Assembly: GCF_963422355.1 (NCBI RefSeq)
Contig: NC_085101.1
Span: forward strand, 3,898,617-3,962,616
Direction: 5' to 3'
Length of the DNA: 64,000 bases
Origin: Corticium candelabrum
Taxonomy: Eukaryota > Porifera > Homoscleromorpha > Homosclerophorida > Plakinidae
Part shown: piece after piece, positions 55,962-64,000 of the stretch
Layout: each line of letters starts with the position of its first letter
Numbering within the stretch: position 1 is the first letter of the stretch
The notes under the pieces: model-generated
What the model was told of the DNA's origin: nothing
Seen by the model: only the letters and a program-made list of their open reading frames with translations
Databases searched by the model: none
Translations under genes and position numbers: made by a program

Positions 55962-56236
55962 ATGCCGAAAGTCAGTCTGGATATGTCGCTTCTTGCTGTG
56001 TCTAGCGTCATTAATTGTTCTCTTAGGTCGTGCTCAACTTTATACAGGACGGAAAGACCTCAGTCATAGCCACTGTGCGATGCAACGTTACGTCTCTAGG
56101 AATTGTGAGGCGAGGCCTGCCGGGAATGCCCGAAAACTTCGAGATATTGCATTTTGAGGACGTAGACGGTTCCGTAATCGAGGACGAAAAGGCCGCGCCA
56201 CCGGAAACAGTCTACGTTATTGGAAACTTGAAATGA
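55962..56236 (+). CDS. Small unknown protein, 72 aa, two exons
   Basis: Exon 1 encodes MPK (55962-55970, donor gtcagt). A 56-nt intron follows, and exon 2 is 56027-56236. The product is VVLNFIQDGKTSVIATV...LGIVRRGLPGMPENFEILHF, then DVDGSVIEDEKAAPPETVYVI. The last part recalls the end of ubiquitin-like or CIDE-N-type domains (an acidic DG-x-x-x-x-D/E-D turn before a V-Y-V-I strand), but the match is by pattern only. The intron length fits the typical short introns in this window, which supports the model. The upstream flank (about 55895-55960) has ATTGG boxes. I do not recognise the family. Confidence 0.5.
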
Positions 56237-56541
56237 GACGAGAGGCTAACCGGCGAGACCCGTATGTGGCACGGCTGAATGAAATTTAGTTTTACAATTT
56301 TGTCCTTTAGTGACAAGTAGCCGCTCTATTGCATCTATAGAATAGTTTTTACGCGTTTTTGGTCTGTAAGTCCATCAGATGTGTTAATTAAGAGACAGAC
56401 CAACAATGATTTGGATATTCTTTCCATCCAGAAGTATGACGCGGGGGTAGGGTCTGGCTACACGAGACATACAGCTGACACATCATTTAAAAGTGTAGGT
56501 ATTGTTTCAATACTGGATGGATGTATCGTTGAGTGCACATA

Positions 56542-56800
56542 CAGTGTACAGCCTTGATTATCCAGACATTTTCAGCGGAAGCCAAATTATCTGGATAATT
56601 GAAAGTCTGGATATATGAAATGATGGTGTGGTGACTTTCCTGAGGCTCACTCATACATTGACAGTTAAATACGTAATGAACAAATGTTAATTAATCAGTA
56701 TACAGCACTAGTAGGTCAACAGCACCTCAGCATGTTTACACATTTAATGATTAGATGTAAAGAAGTCTTGTATGGTTCCAATTTTGGAGTCAGTTTGTGG
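56542..56800. mobile_element. Partial pogo/Tigger-like MITE
   Basis: A TA target precedes CAGTGTACAGCCTTGATTATC; inside are TTATCTGGATAATTGAAAGT and GATGGTGTGGTGA, and near 56770 GTATGGTTCCAATTTTGGAG, all shared with the element at 19656-19900. The right end is lost or diverged. Confidence 0.5.
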
Positions 56801-57273
56801 GTGTTTTATGTTTATTTGCTCAAGTTTGAATTGGAGAAGTTGACATCGAGGGTTAATCGTCATGGTGTTGCTTTGCTTGGGTTCTTCGGTCTCATCACGA
56901 TTCGCCATTGCCTGGCATTTCTCAGGTGGAATAGCTATAGTCCAAGTTGGGTTTGGACGTGAGACGACGTTGCAGAATGTTGCTGATTTGGTTGTGTTTT
57001 GCTTCAATTTGATTGGCTGTTGTCTGTCGTTGGTCATGACTGTTGCGTTGCCGGTGTTTTGCAGTCGAATGTCGATGCAGTTGAGGGTGGATATGCTCTG
57101 CTTGAATAAGGATGATGATGATGATGTTGAAGGTGGTGATGAGGAGAGTCGGGGTTTGAGTAATAAGTCAATGTTTCGTAATTTGTGGACAAAGTGCAAG
57201 CAGCTTGCTTCGTAGTTGTGGCCGAAGAAGCATTAGTATTGTGTGTTTGTCTGTTTGCTTGTCTGTGTGTCTG

Positions 57274-57515
57274 TCAGTCTGTCTCTCTGAATATTACTTC
57301 ACTGCTCCAGGAGTGCGCTAAAGAAATATCTAAATCTGTGCTTGATCCTGCTCCAATATTGTATACTGTTATGTCTGGACGGTTACCAGATGTCATATCG
57401 ATGGTGAGATTCTCGTTGGTGATGTATTTGAAGACTGCGTAAACAGTCTGCCATACATTAGCAATAGACTCATGGGTCCGAACTGGACCCGCTGCATGAC
57501 AAAAGATGTCAATCT
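57274..57515 (-). mobile_element. Fragment of retrotransposon protein, restriction-like endonuclease type
   Basis: A minus-strand open stretch reads [20 protein letters not shown], then NRPDITVYNIGAGSSTDLDISLAHSW, ending at TGA 57276-57274. The spacing C-x-H, RTH, R-P-D-I ... D-x-D fits the C-terminal endonuclease region of LINE-type reverse transcriptases. It is short, with no RT core beside it, so it is a dead fragment inside the ABCB6-like remnant. Confidence 0.4.
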
Positions 57516-57529
57516 AATGAACACAAGTC

Positions 57530-57730
57530 TCTGTCTCTCTGTCTGTCTGTCTGTCTGTTCATTTGTCTATCTGTATCCATTTGTCTGTCTGTCTCTCTGT
57601 CTGTTTGTTTGTCTGTCTGTCAGTTTGTCTATCTGTTTGTCTGTCCATCTGTATCCATTTGTCTGTCTGTCTATCTGTCTGTCTGTTTGTTTGTTTATCT
57701 ATCTATCTGTTTGTTTGTCTATCTGGATGG
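57530..57730. repeat. (TCTG)n array
   Basis: A TCTG/TTTG/TCCA tetranucleotide array within the ABCB6-like remnant. Confidence 0.9.
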
Positions 57731-58189
57731 ATGGCTGTCATCTGTTTATGTCTGTTCGTCCAGCTGTGTCTGTTCGTATGTCTACTAGTCTCCGGACCGT
57801 GTGTGGCTGACTTGTCTATCTGCATTCCAAAAACTAAACATTTACTCTAATTGTTTGCATTTGATTGCAGCTGGCTGTCATATTTTGTGTGGGTTGTGTG
57901 GCTGTTGAACGTGTGGCCAACCTTTTCGTTCCCATTTATTACAGAGAAATAAGTGACATATCAGTGACTACATTCAATGCTTGCTGGCATTTGCTGTGTT
58001 GTGTTTCTAGTCAGCAGCTTGACACCATTGATAGAGATCAATGGATCGTAGTAAACGCCTGAACACGGTAGATACCAATGGTTCCGTTTCCATGGAAAAT
58101 GGTTCTTATCTATGTGGCACTTCGTTGCCTACAAGGTGGCAGCGGCGGTATGTAGAGGAGTTGAACTTTTTCGTGAAATGTTAAACTAT

Positions 58190-58360
58190 CAGTCTGTCTG
58201 TCTGTCTGTACCTGTTTGTTTGTCTGTCTGTCTGTTTTTGTTTTTTCTTTGTCTGTCTGTCTGTTTTTGTTTTTTCTTTGTCTGTCTGTCTGTCCTGTCT
58301 GTCTGTCTGTCCTGTCTGTCCTGTCTGTCTGTCTGTCCTGTCTGTCCTGTCTGTCTGTCA
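58190..58360. repeat. (TCTG)n array with TTTTTGTTTTTTCTT interruptions
   Basis: Blocks of TCTG alternate with a T-rich 15-mer (twice) and with TCCTG. The long Cys/Leu/Ser ORFs are by-products. Confidence 0.9.
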
Positions 58361-58600
58361 GTGTAAATGTAAATCGCTGTGTTAGGTACGACAAACGACA
58401 AGCACTCTAGAGGTTTTAAGCATTCATGGCAGTTTGTTTGAGTGGCGAATGTATGTCACCAGCCAGTCGTTCTCCCGCAGGGGGAATGGCTGTCTGGACA
58501 CTTGAGCCACCTTACCCCACCGGAATGCTGGAGAACAGAACATCAAAGATATGCCTTCAGACCTTTTTTCCCATTGAAAGTAGAAGGAGGAGGAGCTGAC

Positions 58601-59304
58601 TACGGAAGACTACAAGCTGGATCTTGATAGTACTAGTTTCAACCAAGGTAGTTTCCCTTGATCAGAGAGTTACCAGAGCAAAACGTAATGCTCTATTGCC
58701 AACCGGAACGGGGATGCACGACGCAGAAGAGGATATTGATACCACGCTCCAAACTGCAAAAAGGCCAAACTTGTCTTTTTCTCTGGGCCTTGCCACAAAC
58801 ATGGCTAGAACACTGCATATACCTTGATAACTGGTAGTCTTTCGAATTTGCAGTGTTACTTATATATATATATATATATATATATATTGATCTATGAACT
58901 TAATAATATGCGTTGAACTTCCAGACCAGAGAGCGTGTCTGGAATTTCGAGACTAAATAAAGTTATATGGTTGGCTAATTGTTTTTCTACCTTGATTGTA
59001 TTTCTAAGATATTCTCATGTACGTATATGCATAATGTGATAATATAGATCACTGGAAATGGAGATTATCTAATGTAGGCTATAGGCTTGTCGATACGCAC
59101 AGTCTAGTTTCAACAAAATTTAGGTTGTTTATGGAACCTACGGTTTAGAAAGCCATCGAGAAAGTTAATGATTGACATTGATAGATACAGACAATGACAC
59201 ACAAGTAGTACGTCAGTAGTATCAAAGGCAATGTTCATAATTATAATTCACGACACACTCATAACTACAGTGTAGAAGTTCTACAGTTGTAGAGTGTAGT
59301 TTAG
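58601..59304. other. No supported gene
   Basis: Unique sequence with a (TA)n run at 58859-58887. A 67-codon plus-strand ORF at 58624-58827 shows no domain. Confidence 0.6.
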
Positions 59305-61911
59305 CTAGATACTGCGATAGGCGTTTCTTTTCATGATGTGACATTTGATGAAGATCACAAACACGATGGTGACGACTGCCGCTGTTGTAAACATTGTCAC
59401 AGGTACAGCCACTTCAAGGTCTTTTGTCACTTGGCACAGTTGGCTACCCGGTGTAGTTATGGATGTTGGATTGGTGGTTTGATGCGTGGTATTCGGTTTG
59501 GGGGTAGCCTCGAGAGTAATGCTCTCTGCTTGTGGATGAGACGTAGATGGTGGGCGAAGCAGAGCTATAGGCAGGTCTCCTGGTGTAGATGTACGACAGG
59601 CAAAGGGCGATTGTAGCCAAAACTAGACAAGGACAACAACATCCACGTATATGAAACTAAACAATGACGACAACATATCACATGCTTTAGTATATAACAA
59701 AAACGTGTATGTTGCCGTCCTTGTTTATTAGTTTTGACTACAATCGCCTGTTGCCTATATCTAATTATAGATTTGTTAACATAGGCGTAGGAAGTTTGAG
59801 GTTTGTGGGCCAAAAATTACAATCTCGTGCAATAGAAGTATACTATATCGCATCTGGGAGTAAGGCAGTAAGGCAGGAAAATAATCAGGGGACATGGCTC
59901 CTTTGGCTCCTCCCTCACCTTTCCTACGCCTATGTTTAATGAGTGGTGTACCATTATACGTAGGTACGACAACAGTCAGGAATCTTACTGAGGCAATAAC
60001 TGTATTCATGTGTTTGCCATCATCGACTTTGCTTGACAAATTGAACGAAGTGTCCTCTGTTGAGCAGACCATTGTCACATCGACTGCAAACGAGCTGCAG
60101 CAAACAAATTTCAATACAAGTTTTGATTTCTTGAGTTTTGTTTAGCCGTTTCATCAACACACTACAACCTGGGGGCATTGTGTGGTAGATAACGAAATTT
60201 GACGTTGTTGTTATGATCAACAAGAAATTGGACGTTTTTTCTAGTAGTAATTGTCTGACTGTGTTGGACCCCGTTCACTAGATACGTCTTACACAGCTAC
60301 AAGACATACAAATACTAATTAATTAGAAATCAATATAACATGGTCATTATTAGAATGATTGATGATGTCGATAATCGTATGTGTGTTTACTAAAATGTCG
60401 TGTATGAGTTTATACCACCGTGTCCTTGTTTGCTTGACAATTTGAGTTGATTGTGGATGTTGAACAAGGTTGATAGACATACAATGAGCTCAATGCAACA
60501 TCAGCATAGAGAACCCTGAATGAACACAAACACTCTTGACTGAGGAATTAAAAAAATTTAAAATGTAAAAAATTAAAAAAATAGAAAAACAGGAATCTAG
60601 GTGACACAATGGGTGTAGGCTGGAACCACGGTGGCTAAAGGGTCCATTGACCCCCAATAATTTTTTGCTTCGTATCACTGCACTACTCCTAATTTCAATA
60701 AAGCATAATTGTCTGCACGAGATTGTAATGTTTGGACCCTAAAACATCCAAAACTTAGTTAATTCCTATGCCTTTGTATGTGTATGCATGTAGAGTCAGC
60801 GATTGTTTAATTGATTAATTAAATACTCAGAGAAATGAAACTGTGAATTGAGATAGACAAACAAAACAGACTTTCGAATTATACTATCTGTTTACTGTTG
60901 CATTTTGATCTATACCTAGAAGGTTGAATTAAGCCTGTCCACAGTAGACCAGAAATGGATCGAGATCCATGCAGTGAATTGCCAGTGTGGACCTTTAGTC
61001 TAGCAATGAAGTCTAATGCAGGCTGTGACTGGGCAAACCATATGCATACAAAAGACAGCTAGCACAGGGCCTCAGAGTTCAGAGCGCGCGCTAGCATTAA
61101 TTGCTGCTTGCAGACAGAATAGTACACGTGGATAGTACAGTAGAAAGATAATTGCACTGCAAACGGTAGTCACTTGGTACATATAACCGGTCCAGACCTG
61201 GAATCGATCTGTCGTCTGTTTATAGTCTACTCCTTCAAACATCTCGGAACTCACGTGCACATGTATCTACTGTCTGTTCCCCATAAGTGTGAACTTTGAA
61301 AATCATCAATATCTCTGCTGTTTAGTGGACTTTCGCGATAATTTCGGTATTGTTAGAAACCGCTAGGTCTGGCATCTGTTTATCAAATTATCTAAGCCTT
61401 TCCTGCAAACGAAACGGAAGGATAATACTTGTGCATATCAAACACAAACAGGTGGAGCAATGGCTATTATCCAATTATCTTGTAAGACCAACGGATCAGC
61501 AACAGGAACCATTTAAGATAATTGGTATAACATGGTCCAACTGGAGCAGCTCATAGTGCTCTAATGAGCACACCTGGTGTGACCTCTACTTCATTACTCA
61601 CTTCCGAGTTCACGCTTATGGGGAACAGACAGTAGACATGCACACTGTCTGTCAATGTCTACATTCACTCTGCCTTTCTATTTGTCGTTGCTTGTCTTGG
61701 TCTGTTTCGATTAATTGCGTCACTACAGAGCGCCTAGGCGCCTCTTTAGACAATTAACACGGAGAACGTACTGCGGAAGTCGAGATAAATCAATTTTTCC
61801 CGATCCGTCGTCCATTTTGCAGGCGCACTCGTTGATTGCCAAACAGTTGAGTGCCGCACAAGTCGCTAGACACAGCAAGAGAATGAAAAAAGAGACGCAA
61901 TCTCGAACCAT
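59305..61911 (-). CDS. Putative type I membrane protein, MRH/ATG27-like ectodomain (incomplete model)
   Basis: Three minus-strand pieces look like exons of one gene. (1) 61911 to about 61768: signal peptide MVRDCVSFFILLLCLATCAA, then NECACKMDDGSGKIDLSRL, resembling the start of mannose-6-phosphate-receptor-homology domains. (2) About 60094-59989: FAVDVTMVCSTED...MNTVIAS, like the last strands of such a domain, donor gtaaga. (3) 59579-59305: Thr/Pro-rich stalk, one TM helix (TMFTTAAVVTIVFVIFIKC) and the tail MKRNAYRSI, with a YxxI sorting-type end. Exons 1 and 2 are not linked, and the phase between 2 and 3 needs another exon. A MITE lies in the intron. It may act in secretory or lysosomal traffic, but that is inference. 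Confidence 0.4.
59616..59757. repeat. Imperfect inverted repeat, about 28-bp arms
   Basis: GGCGATTGTAGCCAAAACTA...CAAGGAC near 59617-59632 pairs with GTCCTTGT...TAGTTTTGACTACAATCGCC near 59716-59750. It may be a degraded MITE in the intron of the membrane-protein gene. Confidence 0.6.
60937..60992. mobile_element. 56-bp remnant: fused ends of the GTCCACACT MITE
   Basis: It starts GTCCACAGTAGACCAGAAAT and ends TTGCCAGTGTGGAC, matching the two ends of the 6153-6476 element with the whole interior missing. Probably a deletion derivative. Confidence 0.65.
61255..61645. mobile_element. MITE with CTACTGTCTGTTCC ends, copy B
   Basis: Ends CTACTGTCTGTTCCCC and its complement, with outer GTGCACATGT-type extensions. 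About 370 bp align in inverted orientation to copy A (37560-37934). Non-coding; located in an intron of the putative MRH-like gene. Confidence 0.8.
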
Positions 61912-62211
61912 CGCGTAGAATATGGAAGTCACGTGCGACAACTGTCACGTGACTAACTCCATGAAAGTAAAACTTCCTGTAGAATCTCTGAATTACTGCT
62001 TGGTAGTATTTATTGCCTATTTGTTTGTACAGTATAGGTAGTGCATTTTATATGCAGAAAGCTACTTCAAGAACAGTTTATCATAACAATCAACCCTGTA
62101 GCATTGCATGTATGCATAAGCCAAATGCTGCTTATCCCAAACACAATACGACAGACATGCATAGAAAAGTACCACCTAATTTGTTACAGTCACTGTTTCA
62201 AGTCATGCGCA

Positions 62212-62609
62212 CTACAGTGTAGTATAGCGGCTGAACTGTCTGTCCTTGTGCCTGAACCACAGACACGATAGAATGATGATGATAAGCGACGTTCCGACGG
62301 CTGTTGCCGGTATGGTCACCTCCAAGTAGAAAGAACAATCAGAGAGAGAGCAAGTCTTCTTGGGAATGTTTGTCACTGGAGCAATTGTTGTCACTGGAGC
62401 ATTTGTTGTCAGGCAAACTCCACTGTATTCCAATGCGAAATACTGAAACAGAGCAGCACATGATATATAGTGTACTGTACGACAAATGACCAGCTTGGGA
62501 CTATCGACGAACCAGATCTGATTGACTGCCATGTCTGTTCGGTTGACTTCGTTGTCGGAACAAAGTTTTTGACTGATGATTACACACCAATTCCACGTAG
62601 ACCGTAGAT
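62212..62609 (-). CDS. C-terminal exons of a second MRH-like membrane protein (partial)
   Basis: A minus-strand exon from 62609 (acceptor TTTTTCCATTTAG) reads STVYVELVCNHQ, paralleling VDVTMVCST in the neighbouring gene. The last exon, 62442-62212 (acceptor CTCTGTTTCAG, phase 0), has a Thr-rich stalk with repeated APVTT/APVTN, KKTCSLSDCSFYLEVTIPAT, one TM helix and the tail FSRYTTL. Both genes share LEV-x-x-P-x-T before the helix and a YxxI/L end, so they look like diverged paralogues. Upstream exons would lie right of 62609, in or beyond the satellite, and were not found. The donor of the first exon (gttcgt at 62512) is weak. Confidence 0.4.
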
Positions 62610-62704
62610 CTAAATGGAAAAAGTATGTTGGAAGTCACAAGGTCAACCTTGTACTATACAAAGATTGATCAAAATCCAGTCAAACATGAAGGGTTGCATG
62701 TGCT

Positions 62705-64000
62705 GACAGACAGACAGATGCACAGACAGACAAACAGACAGACAAATGCACAAACAGACAGACAGAGACATATGGACAGACATAGAAACAGACACAGAGA
62801 CAGATAGAAACAGACAGACAGACACACAGACAGACAGATGGACAGACGGAAACAGACACAGAGACAGATGGATAGACAGACATAGAAACAGCCAGACAGA
62901 TGGACAGACATAGAAACAGACAGAAAGACACCAAAACAGATGAACAGACACACAGAAACAGATGGACAGACACAGAAACAGACAGACATACTCAGAAACA
63001 GATGGACAGATATAGAGACAGATGGACAGACACAGAAACAGATGGACAGACATAGAGACAGATGGACAGACACAGAAACAGATGGACAGACATAGAGACA
63101 GATGGACAGACATAGAGACAGATGGACAGACATAGAGACAGATGGACAGACACAGAAACAGATGGACAGACATAGAGACAGATGGACAGACACAGAAACA
63201 GATGGACAGACACAGAAACAGATGGACAGACATAGAGACAGATGGACAGACACAGAAACAGATGGACAGACATAGAGACAGATGGACAGACACAGAGACA
63301 GATGGACAGACACAGAGACAGATGGACAGACACAGAGACAGATGGACAGACAGAGAGACAGATGGACAGACACAAAAACAGACAGACATACTCAGAAACA
63401 GATGGACAGACACAGAAACAGACAGACATACTCAGAAACAGATGGACAGACATAGAGACAGATGGACAGACAGAAACAGATGGACAGACATAGAGACAGA
63501 TGGACAGACACAGAAACAGACGGGCAGACACAGAAACAGATGGACAGACACAGAAACAGATGGACAGACACAGAAACAGACGGACATACTCAGAAACAGA
63601 TGGACAGATATAGAGACAACTGGACAGACACAGAAACAGATGGACAGACAGAGAGACAGATGGACAGACACAGAAACAGACAGACATACTCAGAAGCAGA
63701 TGGACAGACACAGAAACAGACAGACATACTCAGAAACAGATGGACAGACATAGAGACAGATGGACAGACAGAAACAGATGGACAGACACAGAAACAGATG
63801 GACAGACATAGAGACAGATGGACAGACACAGAAACAGATGGACAGACACAGAAACAGATGGACAAACACAGAAACAGACAGACATAGTCAGAAACAGATG
63901 GACAGACATAGAGACAGATGGACAGACAGAAACAGATGAACAGACAGAGAGACAGATGGACAGACACAGAAACAGATGGACAGACACAGAAACAGATGGA
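62705..64000. repeat. 20-bp satellite (CAGATGGACAGACAYAGARA)n, runs off window
   Basis: From about 62990 the DNA is an almost pure 20-bp tandem array with C/T and A/G variants at two fixed positions, entered through looser GACA/ACAG repeats from 62705. A longer variant with GACAGACATACTCAGAAA recurs (about 62982, 63382, 63422, 63582, 63682, 63722), hinting at higher-order units. About 50 units are visible. Both strands give long ORFs because 20-bp units shift frame regularly without stops; they are not genes. Confidence 0.95.

Larger units (their letters stand above)
56815..58600 (+). pseudogene. ABCB6-like ABC transporter N-terminal remnant
   Basis: Plus-strand pieces follow the order of ABCB6. 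A TMD0 helix region ends RWNSYSPSWVW. After a one-base frame change come NVADLVVFCFNLIGC, an acidic linker and NLWTKCKQLAS. Then LWPKKH follows an in-frame TAG. A well-spliced exon 57871-57963 reads LAVIFCVGCVAVERVANLFVPIYYREI. Next is 58072-58147 (PFPWKMVLIYVALRCLQGGSGG). Last is a frameshifted trace near 58430-58540 (WRMYVTSQSFSRR, then HLSHL). No ATP-binding cassette follows anywhere on this strand. ABCB6 moves porphyrins across organelle membranes; this copy lacks the engine and carries stops. Sequencing error could explain single breaks but not all of them. Confidence 0.5.

Noticed and set aside
56744-57199. 151-codon minus-strand ORF
   Set aside because: The opposite strand carries the ABCB6-like pattern (helix, acidic linker, NLWTKCKQLAS). 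The minus ORF has no domain and is probably a shadow.
62643-63987. ORFs of up to 256 codons on both strands in the satellite
   Set aside because: The 20-bp units shift frame without stops, so all frames stay open. They are pure repeat.
62990-64000. CRISPR-like array
   Set aside because: Units are contiguous with no unique spacers, and the DNA is eukaryotic. It is a tandem satellite.

Overview
The window is animal nuclear DNA, not bacterial. Genes are split by GT-AG introns, many of them only 56-68 nt. The DNA is AT-rich and full of (TG)n, (TCTG)n and (TA)n arrays, MITEs, tRNA-derived SINEs and hAT-type transposons. The gene content is an Arp2/3 subunit, an RBM33-type RNA-binding protein, PGAP1, an NDUFA4-like protein, SEFIR and Death domains, and Sushi-bearing tyrosinases. 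Very short introns with this content would fit an early-branching marine invertebrate, possibly a sponge. That placement is inference; no marker in the window proves it. All gene models were read by eye from homology and splice phase.

Layout. 1-5.5 kb: seven exons of ARPC2 (+), with the 5' end outside the window. 5.5-11.2 kb: MITEs, a minisatellite invaded by two MITEs, and no gene I can support. 11.2-24.8 kb: a 12-exon RBM33-like gene (+) whose introns hold SINEs, a 2.3 kb hAT-like element, an OTU-like ORF and a G-rich minisatellite. 27.1-32.5 kb: two tandem paralogous GTPases (+), each with a CARD-like N-terminus, an AIG1/Toc34/GIMAP-type G domain and a hydrophobic C-terminus. 32.8-35.5 kb: a decayed hAT element with intact ends. 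35.9-36.6 kb: a broken, GC-rich, bacterial-type indole-3-glycerol-phosphate synthase (trpC) relic. 37.4-38.0 kb: a nested transposon structure with a 58-bp perfect hairpin. 38.2-39.9 kb: a SEFIR-Death adaptor gene (+) and an NDUFA4-like gene (-) whose last coding exons overlap on opposite strands. 42.0-50.5 kb: twin tyrosinase-Sushi genes (-) with identical exon lengths, including a 25-nt microexon. 51.3-55.5 kb: PGAP1 (+). 55.9-56.2 kb: a small unknown gene (+). 56.8-58.6 kb: a broken ABCB6-like remnant (+). 59.3-62.6 kb: exons of two related membrane proteins (-). 62.7-64.0 kb: a 20-bp satellite running off the end.

How genes may work together. The CARD-GTPase pair and the SEFIR-Death gene lie within 12 kb and all carry domains typical of innate immune or cell-death signalling, so this stretch is the best candidate for an undescribed functional neighbourhood. 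The link rests on domains and proximity only. The other genes are housekeeping (ARPC2, RBM33-like, NDUFA4-like, PGAP1) or secreted/extracellular (the tyrosinases).
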